A program made the translations under genes and the position numbers. Below are positions 1 through 54,073 of a DNA stretch of 64,000 nt, piece after piece. Every line of letters begins with the position of its first letter. The stretch's first letter is position 1. Source of the stretch: Portunus trituberculatus (Eukaryota; Arthropoda; Malacostraca; Decapoda; Portunidae); the NCBI RefSeq assembly GCF_017591435.1, contig NC_059296.1:6800001-6864000 (forward strand), given 5' to 3'. Under the pieces are notes generated by a model, which was not told the origin of the DNA, searched no databases, and was given only the letters and a program-made list of their open reading frames with translations.

Positions 1-45
1 TGGTCTATGTTAGCTTTTATTGGTACTGTAATTTTCACTGGAAGA

Positions 46-93
<48 letters not shown>

Positions 94-418
94 AATATGG
101 TTTAGGTTATATTACTGCCCATAGCACCATAGTTCTCTTTTACTAGATGTTATATTTGATTACAGACAAAAATCTGTGTTTTTTTATTTGTAAGTCAAAA
201 ACTGACATTTGCTGCTTGGTAGTTTTAGTTACGTAAAACACTTATCCAGGTATATTTTCTTGTGTATATGTTTGTGTGTTTTATTCTATTTTATTTTGTC
301 ATTTACTATATAAATGTCCATCTGTTATAGATGCCTCAAATTTTTTATATGAAATTCATTTTTCAGACAACCAAATAAGTCTGTCAACTTAGGAGTAACT
401 CACTGTTTGTTATTGCAG

Positions 419-22221
<21,803 letters not shown>

Positions 22222-23489
22222 CGTGACCCTTTCCCATCCCCACTTTACCCTGTGAAATAGCTCTCTGCTCCCACTGAAACTGACATGGCATTAGTCTGGG
22301 GCTGACATTCCTCTCATCCCTAGCTGCTGAAGACTTGCATAGCTCAGTTATGAGGGCAATGTGCGAGTGCTGTCAAGACTATGGCCTCACAGTAACACTA
22401 CGCCACAACTTTACAGTGATGTGATTCTGTGTGCGGTGGAGTGACGATGGGACAACGGGTCCTAAACAGACTTTTGAGGAACTGGTGAATCAGCCCTCAA
22501 TACAACTCTTAAGTGAATCAAAACTTAAAAGCTCCACTAATGGAGTGCTATCCTACAGTGAAATTTGAAATGTGATTAGAAACACTAGTGATTTCCTTTA
22601 CAAAGTCGGAAAGGCAGAATGAGCACTTGGAGGAAATGGGTAAATGTTTGACTTCTTGCATAGACCAAACCTGAGAGAAGTGGAAAACTGGCTCTGATTT
22701 CTGCTGTTTGATGATAAGTCTGTTGTGTCATTCATTGTGCTTTCTATGTGAATCTTGTAGGAAACAAAATTACTGTTAATATTATTTGATATGTTTTCTG
22801 AATTTCATTAATTTTAAAAACCCAAGATCCATAACCTCAACAGCAGTGTCAGGAGACTAGGGCAGCCAGGGTAAGATGGAGATGTAGATATTTTCATAAA
22901 CCGTCATTGCTCACGGGTGGTGTCCGCTCGCCTCAACAGGACAACCAGTGCTGCCTGTCTCCTGGCGGAACCTTTCCAGGAATGCCCACAGTTTTCTCAT
23001 TTCCATGAGAACACTACTCTCTCAGTCCCAGGCACCAGCAGTCCCCACACTACTTCCAACATCACCCTGGGATGTGCCCCTGGGATGGATTGGAAATATC
23101 CCCAGGGTGTTGGCCCAGAGCCAGCTGGAACCTACTCACCTAGGGCCTGGCACCCATGTACAAATCCCCCCAGCCTGGGACCTCTGGGACCTGGCACGTG
23201 ATCTGCCCTCCACATGTGCGAAAGACAGAAATGTCTGTTCTCACTAGTATTACTCAGACTATTCTGGCCTCAGGCCCAACTCATGTAATATCAGATGGGA
23301 AGTCTTTTATTCAGACTACTTTGTGTTAGCTTATCTACCAGACAAAGTGATGACCTGTCTCTATTCTGTACAGATCTATCCAAGTGTTGTAGATGTAGAA
23401 ATAATTTATTATTTGTCATGTCCAAATCTATCACTTTTATCTTTCTTCTAGACTCCCTATGTTAAACTGTTTTAATCACAATGACCACC

Positions 23490-23622
23490 CCCCCACCCCT
23501 CTGTCCATGACCCAACACTACCATTTTTACCTTTTCTCTCACCACCACTATCACCACCACCTCACCACCACTACCACCACCACAACCTCACCTCACCACC
23601 TCACCACCACACCACCACCACC
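23490..23622. repeat. (CCA/CCT)-rich low-complexity tract
   Basis: Irregular CACCAC/CCTCAC repetition inside the probable Ssdp 3' UTR. Confidence 0.85.
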
Positions 23623-24050
23623 ATAAGAGAAGTACGAACACAAAACCTTTGGTCTAGCAGTATGGTTTACGTTACTGCTGTCCATTCAACCAGCGCCAAA
23701 TGTAAATCACTGATAACTTTTGCCCAAGGTACACCACCACCTCCAGAACATCGTCACACTGGGGGTTGACCTGGTATTACATTCTAGGTTCAAAGCATTT
23801 TATATATTTGATTTAGGTGATCCATAATAATGACAACTTATCATATCCATCCTCCTCACATTGCACAAATGAGAAACTCTTGTCTTCAGTTGTTTTAGAC
23901 TGCTATATGTACCTTCTGTTTGAACTAATTGTTCCTGTCTATGGAATATCTTTACACAAAATTTTGTAAGCTACATGTCACAAATGAATAAGATTTAAAT
24001 GGATTACTTTTTTACCATTCTCCCTCTGTAGCAAATACCTTAATTAGGAA

Positions 24051-24062
24051 AATAAAAATAAA
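24051..24062 (+). promoter_or_regulatory. Candidate polyadenylation signal for Ssdp
   Basis: Two adjacent AATAAA hexamers (24051-24056 and 24057-24062), about 1.83 kb past the stop codon. I noticed no earlier AATAAA on the + strand in the 3' UTR. No clear downstream GU-rich element is visible, so the cleavage site is uncertain. Confidence 0.35.
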
Positions 24063-24075
24063 AAAGGGATGTTCT

Positions 24076-27000
24076 TGAAGATTGAAGTACATACAGTTTT
24101 AAAGTAACAGTTGTAAGACGACTCATCATTGCTTCTAAATATCCTAATTTCATAGATCTGAAATATATTACACGTAACCTGACTGAAATTGTCAAATACA
24201 GTACAATAATTCAACAATGGATCAGATTTTAGATTTCTCAGTGGAAATTGTTAAAAAATAAGGGAAAAATGTCATAACTGCATCAATCATTACACAAACA
24301 TATATGTACTTCATCTTTATAAGAACCGTTACCTCACATCAGGGAAATACTAGAACCTTATACCCAATAGGTGTCAGATGAAATGGTTATTTCTGATACT
24401 AAGGAATGGACTTGGTGAAACCCTGAGTGTGTGTTGCTCTGGTGGTGTGGTTGCTTGGCCCAGTTTGTCTGTTTTGACCAAGACCCCTTGTACAGTAGAA
24501 AATAGCAAATATATTATGTGTAGCAATTTTCAATAAAATGGCTAAGGCAATAAGACAATTACCATTAGAATTATCCCTCTCACATTTATACCTGTAGTTT
24601 ATATGATACACATGTACAGTAAAACAATTCTTATTATGAGGGAAAGGTCTGATCCAAATAAATACGAGACCAATTTTCACATTTTCAATAATAACTCCAC
24701 TATTGTTTTAATTTACCTGATATAAATTCCAAATACGGAATTTAATCCAATTGGCTTTTTTGTTACACAAGTACAATAAAATCTGACCAATGATCCCCAG
24801 AGTAAAGGAGCCAAATTGTTGTCAGAGCGCTTGACAGTCAGGAACTAAATCATCTAGTAATAAGAGCGTGTTCTCCAAGAAGGCAAGAAGTTATATATTT
24901 ATTCTATACCCGACTTGCTCTATATCAAATTTTAGTTTGTGCAAACAGTATGAAATAAATTTTTCTTCAATTGTACTTTTGCTAATTTTACCAGACTGCA
25001 GTTGTTGGTTAATACTTAAACAAAACTAGCAACTTGTAAAATAATATTTTCAAAAAGAGAATTGTAAGACCTTTCAGGCCATAGCCATGCAAGATCAGTT
25101 CAAGTGGATGGAATATATCTTAATTTCAGAGAACTTGTACCTCAATTACCAGAGGGACAACCTCTCACTAAGCCACAAAAATCAATTTAAGAAAGCTAAA
25201 AAAAAAGTAGAAAAAAAAAAAAAATTGGCCAAACCAATCAAAAACAAAATCAAATGCATTGCATTGACAAACACAATTTGAGTAAATGTCATTAGGTGCT
25301 GTCCTACAAGCACTTCAGTGGAGTAACAGCATTACATAAACAGTGCATGTCATTTTGTGAGTTATAAGGAGAGAAATTCATATAAGAATTCAGAAATAAC
25401 TTAATCTCTTTTTTGTTTGATAACTTGACACCCTTGTGTCATTCAAAGTGTCAGGATTATCCCTTTATTTTCATTAATGAAGAAAATAAGTAAGTACTTA
25501 CCGAAAATATCCACTTCATCCATTTCCAGTTAAGAGACAGCTTCTTGGAAGTCCATGTCAAAGAAATTTAACTTGCCTTTCATAGCAATCTTTGAGTTGA
25601 TCAGTTGATTCCAAATGATGGACACAATTATTTGTTGTGTACAGGCGTCTGGAATGTATTTTGTACACGCAGACTTTATGATGTAAATATTATGTGACCA
25701 TGAAAAATACAAGAGGTACAGGTTTTATGCAAGCAAGTGGAACTTTTACATAATTTTTTGTGGTCTTTATAGTTATAACATTTTATAGAGATAAATGTTG
25801 AAGTGTATTTGCATACAAATATGCATATAGAAATATTATCTCAGCTATAAAGTAATACAATATAACCCCACCTCACCAAATCCCAAATATATCACTAAGT
25901 TTAATTTCAATATATACTAGAATAAAAAAAAAATTAACTATTAATTCACAAGTGCATCAGTAGATGGGCAGTTTACCTCAGATTTAATTTCCATAAGAGG
26001 ATTTAGCCAATTGTCTCCACTGTCTTACACATTCAGTTATCCAAGTACTTCCTCCCATTCATGAGACAAGCCAAAAGCATTCACAATATTTGCGGTACTT
26101 TTTATCAAATTACATATTACAACTATTCTGAATAAAACTTTCACATCAGTAATTTAAGTTGAAATTTTAAATAATTTAACTATTCCATTTGAAAATCATT
26201 AATGTATTTTAAACTCCATCATCAGTGGAAAGTAAATAATTCTCACTGGTATAAGATTATCATTGGCAAAAACCTGACATGGCACTGTGAAGAACCCAAA
26301 CTAACAAATCTAACCCAACAATTACAAGTGGAAAGAAAATTCAAAGTATATAATCTAGATATATTAATAGATATACAAAGATATTAGGTTAAAGGGAAAG
26401 TACATGTTATTTATCTACAGGTTAGTTTCCTGTGACAAGATTGAAAATAAAATATAGTCATGAGGAATGCTTACTCTTGATCAGCAAAACAGAAGCCTTC
26501 TCTAGATGAATCCACTGCAGTCTGTAACAGATACCACATTTTCAATAATGGATTTCCATTGTAAATTAGTTCATGCACAGCTTCAATTTAAATTAATTGT
26601 TACAATAATCTTTATCAATTTATAAAGAAAGTTATTACAAGTCAGGAAAGCAATCCATTCCAACAAATACAGTTTAAAAAAGAATCAATGACATTACTGT
26701 CTTAAGGTGCATCATGTTGCTACCTGATACTCATGCAGAGTTGAACAGAAAGTAAGTAAAGTCCACCAGGAAACAATCAAACCTTATTTCTTTAGACTAC
26801 AAGTTAGATAAATAAAATTTTCAGGAGACCTTAAATCGCTACAAATATGGTAATACATGGTATCCTATGTGAAAGACACCTCATAGCTACACTTTACATG
26901 TAAATGGTAATTGCAACTCAAACCTCTACTAATTTCATATATTGATTACTTTGACCTGAGTTTGCTTTCTCAACACTGCCTGACCTCATGAATTCAATGA

Positions 27001-28344
27001 TAGAAAAAAAGATAAGTTGCACTTGCAAAACCCAGTGAATATGAGCAGGTATATGCAAAATCTAGTGAATATCCTAAATTCTAACTGCATTTCTTTTCAT
27101 ATACCTACCTAAGTATATATATTCATAGGAAGTTAAATACCACTTCATCTCATTTAAGGGTTTATCAGTCCAAGGAAATACTAATATAAAGTCAAGTGGC
27201 AAGAGAGAGTAATTGCACGTATAGTGGAACCTCAGTTACCGAATGCCTCCCTTTTCAAAAGAACTGGTTTTCCATTAAAAATTTGAACTTGTTCTATAAA
27301 TATTTCCTTCAATTCAAAGTATTTGAACGAGAGATACATTGAGTATGACACTAAGTCAACCTTTGAAATGTGTTAAATATTATCCTGTTCAAGAACCTCA
27401 ATGTAAACAAACAGGTTTTGGCTCACAGGAATAATCCCGAGCTATCAATGGCTCTCTCGATACTGTACAACTGCATTGTCCCAAAACCCCTTCTCAACAA
27501 CAAAATGTCTAGTCTTATGATCACTCTTCAGTTCAGCATTAACTAGATCATTCTTTTCTGTGTTACTCTATAAGGCTTTCCTCACTAGATCAATGACAAA
27601 AAGAATACATGCATGATCCAAACAATATCTTCTGATAAGTTTCATGTCACTAATTTGATTCAATACATCCTTTCTGAATAAATAATTTCAGAGCTGGGTA
27701 TGTTGTGGAGCAACCATCTTGATAATGGGAGCATGACATAAGCCACCAAGTCAGGGTGGATTGGTATCTAGGAAAGGATGAATCCATTTTCAATTTATTT
27801 CTACGGGAAAAGTTTTGGTTCTTCGGCATTTTGGATTTCAAATTATAATAAGGAACTAATTAAGTTTGAGAACAGATGTTTCAATACGTACATCTACTTA
27901 TGGTCCATCTTTGTAGCACACAAGTTATGGTAGAAACTTCTCATAAAAGCTTAAAACTACATAATATAGCACTGTACAAGAAAGTTGCCAATTGACAATA
28001 ATTGGTGATATATGATCATGTAGAGTGATCACTGGAAAACACTGCATGAAGTCACATACAGACTATACTCCTTTAAATGACACTTTTGCTTTACTATTTC
28101 TATCTTCTCCTGTGCCAACTCATCAGTATGGGTATATATATATAAAGGTTTGATCACATTTAATTACAGTACTGGCACTACACCCTGACAAGGCTTCATG
28201 CAGAAATTTACCTGGTTAAATTTTCACCACTTCATTTGGATGAATTGGATTACACTGTATTCAACCAAACTTCTATCATCAGCGAATCTCTACAAATCTA
28301 GCTTGTTAGTTGTAATCAAATAAAAGTACTCACATATAGATGAT
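24076..28344. other. Intergenic / Arp6 3' flank
   Basis: Separates the convergent ends of Ssdp and Arp6. It is AT-rich, with an A-rich run at 25200-25225. No recognisable coding sequence. Part of 27-28.3 kb may be Arp6 3' UTR, but no convincing - strand AATAAA close to the stop was identified. Confidence 0.45.
27231..27850. mobile_element. Possible degraded Tigger/mariner-type element
   Basis: The left end AGTGGAACCTCAGTTACCGA resembles the CAGTGGAACCTCGGTTA terminus common in Tigger-type repeats, followed by a TTTTC-rich subterminal region. A loosely similar inverted TTCGGCATTTTGG region lies near 27825. The right terminus is not clean. Confidence 0.35.
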
Positions 28345-46378
<18,034 letters not shown>

Positions 46379-46930
46379 CTGAAAGTAGCATTTTTATTTA
46401 AGAACAACACAAAGACGCATCACAAAATCCCTCATACACAGGTATATTCTTGTGAACTACAATCATCTTTGGGTAATCCGGGATTCAATACATATACAGA
46501 ACGAACCTAGGTACAGAAGTTTTGAAAAAGTTACTATTTATCAGTATCATGGGAACATCATCCCTACAGCAGCTAATCTAAAACTCTAACCTTGATAAGA
46601 TGCTCTGTCCCCTAAACATTCTAAAGACTACAAGTTCCATACTCACAGCTGACAATTTACTTTCACTTTAGCTTTTCCAGACTAACTTAATGCTTGGACT
46701 GTTGGGTACACCTCTCTCCTGCTTTGTTGCATCTACAACTGATAGTCAATACTATACTAACTGCAACCTTCCCTCCTCCCACAGCCTTGCTTCACTAAAC
46801 TTTCTTCTTTATTCTTTATTATAACATTCAGACCTTCAACTAGTGGTGCTGTACAGGGCCTCTTATTCTTGAGGATTTAAATATGAATGTACAAGTATGA
46901 CTAATGTTATATACTATGTAAACACACACA
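46379..46930. other. Arp6 upstream intron, nothing recognised
   Basis: Sequence upstream of the first Arp6 exon found. I searched the - strand for an LDNGA(Y/H)-type first exon and saw none. Confidence 0.5.
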
Positions 46931-47872
46931 CCCCGTTTAACGAAGGGGTTACGTTCCTTAAAACACTTCGTTAAGCGAACCGATTATAACAAGTTTAACC
47001 CCTGACTTGAACTTCCATTGAGAGTAAGCAACGCGAGTGTGCATCATAGTACAGTGAAAGGTTTAATGAAAGTAAAAATTATGAAGTTTAACATTTAGGC
47101 AGTTAAATTTAATTTAAGTCATTATAATGTACACTAATGTATGTATGTACATAGCTTTATAATGTTGATGATCTTAAATTTACGAAGGAGGAGAGTGAAA
47201 CGGGAAAGACACTAACCGGCAACCTGTGGAATGTAAACAAAGGACGTATCATTGTATCACATACAAAACTTATGTACCACATTTCCACAAGGCTTTCCAT
47301 TTTATCCATTGTAGAGTTACGAGTTCAGGTGGTTCTTTTAGCTTGCAAGGAAGATACAGTCTCACCAGCCTTCTTAATAGTCTGCTGACTTGAAAATAGT
47401 ACAGACATTAGATGGAGTCAAGATGGTGGCCAGCAATGCTATAGTTTTCTTGCCTCTCGTGTCTGTGAATAATATCCAGCTTCACTTCGAGAGTAAGAGA
47501 CTTCCTGGTCTTCTTAGGAATGCTAGGCCACATTGCAAGGAGTTTTGGTGGTAAGTTGAGCGAGTGAAGACGAGCTGCTGCTGACGCTGTTATAGGACTG
47601 AGTGGTGCGTGTCGTCCACGAGAGGCTTGATCTTGATTCTACAGGTGTCCCAGGATTTCTCCTGCGGCAGGCCTTAGTATTTGCAGCTGCTAGTGTATTC
47701 AAAAGCTTGTCGGCTTGCGTGATACAGCGGGGCTTTCAAACTTGGAAAAAATTACCTGGATGAAACTTCATTAAAACGAGTTTGGTATTCGTTAAATGAG
47801 CAGATGGTAGTAAAATAAAACCTTCGTTGTAGCGAAATTTCGTTGTGTGAACCTTCGTTAAACGGGGGTTGC

Positions 47873-47875
<3 letters not shown>
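46931..47875. mobile_element. Tigger/pogo-type element with transposase remnant
   Basis: Inverted ends: CCCCGTTTAACGAAGGGGTT on the left; on the right the reverse complement reads CAGGCAACCCCCGTTTAACG. The right end meets TA and an (AT)n tract. The left terminus has lost its CAG. The length of about 0.95 kb implies internal deletion. It contains a Tigger HTH remnant on the - strand. Confidence 0.78.
47270..47540 (-). pseudogene. Tigger transposase N-terminal fragment
   Basis: Reading with two frameshifts: TRKSLTLEVKLDIIHRHERG, then KKTIALLATILTPSNVCTIF, then TIKKAGETVSSLQAKRTT and RNSTMDKMESLVEMW. This matches the CENP-B-type HTH followed by the start of the second DNA-binding domain in Tigger transposases. 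No DDE region remains. Confidence 0.75.

Positions 47876-47957
<82 letters not shown>
47876..47957. repeat. (AT)n tract between two Tigger-type elements
   Basis: 82 bp of AT, bordered on the left by a CCTG end and on the right by a CACTCAACCCTCG end. Confidence 0.97.
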
Positions 47958-48937
<980 letters not shown>

Positions 48938-49437
48938 NNNNNNNNNNNNNNNNNNNNNNNNNNNNNNNNNNNNNNNNNNNNNNNNNNNNNNNNNNNNNNN
49001 NNNNNNNNNNNNNNNNNNNNNNNNNNNNNNNNNNNNNNNNNNNNNNNNNNNNNNNNNNNNNNNNNNNNNNNNNNNNNNNNNNNNNNNNNNNNNNNNNNNN
49101 NNNNNNNNNNNNNNNNNNNNNNNNNNNNNNNNNNNNNNNNNNNNNNNNNNNNNNNNNNNNNNNNNNNNNNNNNNNNNNNNNNNNNNNNNNNNNNNNNNNN
49201 NNNNNNNNNNNNNNNNNNNNNNNNNNNNNNNNNNNNNNNNNNNNNNNNNNNNNNNNNNNNNNNNNNNNNNNNNNNNNNNNNNNNNNNNNNNNNNNNNNNN
49301 NNNNNNNNNNNNNNNNNNNNNNNNNNNNNNNNNNNNNNNNNNNNNNNNNNNNNNNNNNNNNNNNNNNNNNNNNNNNNNNNNNNNNNNNNNNNNNNNNNNN
49401 NNNNNNNNNNNNNNNNNNNNNNNNNNNNNNNNNNNNN
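48938..49437. other. Assembly gap (500 N)
   Basis: Exactly 500 N, typical of a fixed-size scaffolding gap, so true length is unknown. Any frame crossing it is meaningless. Confidence 0.99.
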
Positions 49438-50930
49438 TCTGTTTATTAAGTATAAACACTTATCAACTATAACTCCCAAATCTTTATCTTTATCAAATAA
49501 AGAGATATTTGTACCTTTTACATTTAAGCTTTGTACTTCATTAAACCTTCTAAAACCACTCTTTTTGACCAACAAACAAAAATTCAGTCTTGCCTTCATT
49601 TAATTTTAATAGTTTTTATTCATCCGACCTCCAATAAGAGACATAACTCTTGTCAATTCTTTTTCTGTAGCCCAAATGTTGTTAATTGTTAAATAAAACT
49701 GAATGATATCAGCATAAAGTGAATGTTGCATCAAATTCCCTTAAGATAAGAAACAGTTCAGTAGTACAAATGCTAAATAATACTGGCCCAAGTGCACTCC
49801 TCTATTGAGCTGACAATAATCAGAAAAGGAGTTCCCTACTTGGACACAAACTCCTAATGACAAGGTAGCTCCTGAGGTACTACAGTGCACAGTCTTGAAC
49901 TCCAATAATCTGCAATCTTCCAACAATAGATCATGCACCACAATATCAAAGGCAGCACTGAAGTCTAACAATATTAAAGCACCACATTTTCCTTCATCCA
50001 TCATACATAAAAAGATCATTAGTGATGATACACAAGGCTGTTTCAGTTGAGTATAATTTCCTATATGCTGAGTGATTGTCATGCAAACCATGAATAGTAG
50101 ATAAATAATCCATTAGTTGAACACGAATTACACTTTCAAAAACTTTTGATAAGAATGCTAGATTAGAAACTGGTTGGTACAAGGAAAGGCAATGACAATC
50201 AAGTTTACTCTTTAGTCAATTTAACAATAGCAAGTTTCTCACTTTCTGGAAAATGCATTCACTTATGCTTAAATTAACAGTTTTTAAGTCTTGTAAGCTT
50301 CAAAAAGTCTTCCCCATTTGCAACACCTGACACAGGAAGTGGATTTTGAATACAATATGTCTTTTGAAGCTTTTTCAATAATGCTTGTAGTAATTCTATA
50401 CTAACTTCACTACAGGAGACTAGACCAACACAAGGTATATCAAGCAGATAAGTAACATGGTGAGATTGTTCTGCCTCGTCAAGGCTACTAACAATGTTCT
50501 TAATTTTCTCATAAAAATTATTGGCCAGGTCCATATCTGGGAGACCATCAGGAAGCTTCTTGGCACTCCTTTTACCAGTCAAGTTGTTAATAACAGAGTA
50601 CAGTCTCCTAACATCAGTTACTACCTCAGAAATCATTTACCTGCAGTACATATGTTTACAATTTCTTATTTACCACATTCTTAGCATAAACATATTCTCT
50701 GCAGGATTGTGACATATGATCACTATGCCATATTCTTTCTTTATGTCATCTGACCTTAAAGGCATTTGAAATCTCAGCATTAAACCATAGAGCATTATCT
50801 TTTTCAACAATGACCTTTGTGACAACTGGACACATTTTCATATTCACTCTTAAGGGAGTTACTATACACAGAAAGCAGGCAATTCAAGCAATCCTCAACT
50901 CTCCTTAAAGTGCCAAGTGTATGAAAGCAA
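49438..50930 (-). pseudogene. LINE reverse transcriptase fragment (third LINE type, L2/CR1-like)
   Basis: The - strand has an EN-RT linker (KMCPVVTKVIVEKDNALWFN near 50.75-50.85 kb), then YQPVSNLAFLSKVFESVIRV, SAYRKLYSTETALCI, ALILLDFSAAFDIVVHDLLL, and, at the gap edge, a GTNISLFDKDKDLGVIVDKC-type thumb segment. It is interrupted by many frameshifts. The FADD block region is lost or very degraded near 49.65 kb. SAYRKxxSTETAL and LLDxSAAFDxVxH are typical of the L2/CR1 group. Confidence 0.75.
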
Positions 50931-51129
50931 TTATACACATATTATTAATTTCAGCAAAAAATTTTGTATATATATTACTGAGTCAACCAAAGTTGAAGTT
51001 ACAGAACCAAATATAAAACTCCTTGATTCTATGAAACTGATTTTTTTCCTTTTTGCTTAGATCTACATATCCTTTTCTTTTATTGTCTTAATTAACAAAT
51101 GTGTTAGATTCTATTTCCTGCCCAGTAGT

Positions 51130-52120
51130 CCCTCAGTATTGCATTTTTGTTTATTTACTCACTGTCTTCTCTTCATTTTCAGAATCTTCCTGTCCCACGA
51201 ATTTCCCCCTACAACATAGTAGTTTCCCAAACTTTGCTCATCTTCATTCCTCTTCTTAGCCTATTCCTTCAGTTTGCCGTCTTTTTTTCTTTCTTCCTAA
51301 GGCATATTATGTGATATCCCAACTTTTGCAAAGATTTTTTTTGAGTCTTTCAGTTTGAACAAATTTCTCTCAATTCTTTCTTTTATATCTCCTCAGAGTT
51401 CTACTAGTATAGGAGATCTTAGCTTTGCTGAGTCTGATCCTCTGTTATATTTGCCAATCCTTCTTATCTCCTCAATAGCACTTTCATAACATGTAATCCC
51501 CGATTCAATGCTTAAATTGATGGTAACTATCAACTCATCATGCCTTTTCTTTTCTTCTCTTATTGATGGGGGCCGTCGTGGTACAGTGGAACCATGCATG
51601 CTTTGGGGTCCGAGGGGTCTCCAAGCGCACGGGTTCGAATCCTGTCTACGGTCCGAGTGTAGGTTGGGCTTCCTCACTCGGGGCAACGGTTTCCTAGCGG
51701 GTGGGGTTTGAGATAGGAGGTACCCCAAAAAGTATCCCCCTTTAGCCCATAAATTCCCATGAAAAGCCCACATGGTATAAAAAAAAAATTTTTTTTAAAT
51801 TATCCTTATCATCAAACACTTGCTCAGGGATCCAGTACAGAAGAATATTGTTTTTCTCTATTCATGCAGCCTTGTAATTCCTTTGTTGCTTTTCTTAATA
51901 CATCCTCATTCTGTAACTGAGTACTATATAAAGGATGGTTACTACTTCCTTCTGCCTCAATCACGTCCACAGCTTCACTGAATGCCAGCTTCCTTAAATC
52001 CTCTCAGAGTTCACATGCACTTTCTCTCTCACTTCATGATAGATCTTATCTTTTACTCTGGTTTGCCATTGATCTTGATCACATATATCTATTTACCATT
52101 TACAGATACTTCTACAAGTT
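51130..52120 (-). pseudogene. LINE ORF1 remnant split by a SINE
   Basis: The part after the SINE (on the - strand) reads ESAIEEIRRIGKYNRGSDSA, then LKDSKKIFAKVGISHNMP, EERKKDGKLKE and KKRNEDE. This follows the same ORF1 layout as the copies at 35.9-36.6 and 57.0-58.0 kb. The upstream half at 51.79-52.1 kb is more degraded. The SINE at 51568-51785 interrupts it in opposite orientation. Confidence 0.6.
51568..51785 (+). mobile_element. tRNA-derived SINE inserted in LINE ORF1
   Basis: Head GGGGGCCGTCGTGGTACAGT with box A TGGTACAGTGG and box B GGTTCGAATCC; body with GGCAACGGTTTCCTAGCGGG and AAAAGCCCACATGGTATAAA; A-rich tail. Near-identical in layout to the - strand copy at 28784-29006. Not a functional tRNA gene. 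Confidence 0.9.
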
Positions 52121-53715
52121 GTTCTACATGGTTTGTAGCTTCACAAAATTTTTCCTTATTTTCATTTGAACTTTATCTAACTTTATAATTTCCCTTCACA
52201 TCAGTATCTCTAAACTAAACTGAGTAGATGGCATACTCAGCAGCAACAATAAATGCCGAGGTTACATGAGAAATGTTACTGTATGATTCAGTAAGGTTTC
52301 TCACTGTATGCATGTAACGTATGTGATGCTGCCTATGACCTACTCCAATCTCTTACAAGATATTTTAGGGCGTCATTAGTAAAATATGGCAAATCCTATT
52401 TGTAATATAGCTTTATTATTTTCTGCAATGCATAAGTTGTGTATGGGCAACAGTAAAAAAAAATGTCACACATTACACTCAAAATACCTTCACATCAAAA
52501 CCATGCCACACTCAAACTATATAGCTTAATGTGAACAAAAAAGTGATAATTGAAATAAGAAATAGTTGTAGTTTTTATATAATCAAGGACAGTTTTCCAA
52601 ACACATGCTTACTTAGTTAAAGCAGTAATGTGTAAATCACAAAATTCAGTATGAATTAATATTCAGTAACATGCTGCCACGTTAATGAATGCCACACTCT
52701 TAATAAACCGTTTTTACACAAATTATATCCACATTTGTAAAATTGAAGAGTTAAGCTTCAATTTGATGTAAAATAGATATATATTTGATGATTTCTGAAA
52801 TTCACACTAAAGGTTGACGTTTTCGTGAAATGACCCTCTAGACATACTAGTCATAGTCTCGATTTTCCTAAGTGCACCTTTACTCCACCTTGTCTTTCAT
52901 AGGTCCTATCTTCAAGATCATCCAAACGTTTTCCCATATCATCCATTTACTCCCTGTTATCTATATATTATGAATAACAAACTAAAGAGGAAAACCTGCT
53001 TAGGTCCACAGTGACTTCAAAACTCCATATAATGGTAACAATAGTAGCTGGATAATTTTCATTTGCCAAGATATATGTATATGGAAAAACACAGGAGCTT
53101 CGGCCGCCGACCTCCGTTCCAAGAAAGACGAAACAGTCTTGCTTTCTCTTATCCCTCGTCTGTCCACCTCTAACTTCCTTACCTACCTACCACACATGAT
53201 TTACAGTCACTCCGGTTCCTAGTTCCACCGGCCCTCAGTCACTGCGGCCCCCAACCCTAGTAACCCTGGCCTACCACCCTGGTCACTCCAGCCCACCAAT
53301 TGTACTATGTAATCTAGAAAGAAATATAATAACAGGCTTTCTCTTTTATTAAATGATTACGTAGTAGAATCATACATATACACAATAACTACAACTAGCT
53401 TAATCCAAATATGTATGCATGTAAATTGAACATAAAAATGAATAAATAATATTACTGAAACCACAATAAAATAAATGAATGCATACAACCAATAGAAATA
53501 ACCAAACAAGGCTCACACCCTGCCCACAACAATATGGGAGCGCTGACTGTCTTCATCATGATGTAAACAACACTTCGCCTCCGTAGTTCAAAGCTCTTTG
53601 ATAATTATATAGTAACAAATTAGTTTTGACTTCACTTTACTTTTTAATTACATTGCTATTAACATTACATAAAATACAATATAGTACGATATAATAATTC
53701 TAGTACAATGTCAGA

Positions 53716-53716
<1 letters not shown>
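52121..53716. other. No gene recognised
   Basis: AT-rich sequence. A GC-richer part at 53100-53300 contains loosely repeated GTCACT(C/G)CGG-type phrases. Nothing coding is recognised. Confidence 0.5.

Positions 53717-53779
<63 letters not shown>
53717..53779. repeat. (TA)n microsatellite
   Basis: 63 bp of TA. Confidence 0.96.
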
Positions 53780-53784
<5 letters not shown>

Positions 53785-53806
53785 CTCGTGTGAAAAAAAT
53801 CAAGTA

Positions 53807-53962
53807 GCCTATACTGATACTAAAATATATCTGTATACAAAAGTATGCGTCTAAGTAAAAAAAAATATATAAATAAATTAGGCAGCCTACTGATACTATA
53901 ATATATCTGTATACTAAAGTATGCGTCTAAGTAAAAAAAAAAAAAAAAAAAACACGTGCGTG
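53807..53962. repeat. 78-bp tandem duplication
   Basis: Two copies starting GCCTA(TA)CTGATACTA, each ending in GTATGCGTCTAAGTA plus an A run (units from 53807 and from 53885). Confidence 0.85.
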
Positions 53963-53976
53963 CAGCCAGGGAGGCC

Positions 53977-53978
<2 letters not shown>

Positions 53979-54023
<45 letters not shown>
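53979..54023. repeat. (GA)n tract at LINE 3' end
   Basis: 45 bp of GA directly joined to the LINE tail that starts at 54024. Confidence 0.95.
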
Positions 54024-54026
<3 letters not shown>

Positions 54027-54073
54027 ACCTATAAGAGTTTACCTATAAATTTGCTACGGGAAATGAGCTACAC

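Larger units (their letters stand above)
22222..24075 (+). other. Probable Ssdp 3' UTR
   Basis: Non-coding sequence after the Ssdp stop. It contains a CCA/CCT-rich stretch at 23490-23622 and ends near overlapping AATAAA hexamers. Overlapping open frames at 22917-23247 show no protein family resemblance and are treated as chance. The 3' end is inferred, not proved. Confidence 0.45.

Noticed and set aside
22917..23247. Two overlapping 94-99 residue + strand frames
   Set aside because: They lie in the Ssdp 3' UTR, have Pro/Ser-rich composition from GC-rich DNA, and no recognisable domain or splice context.
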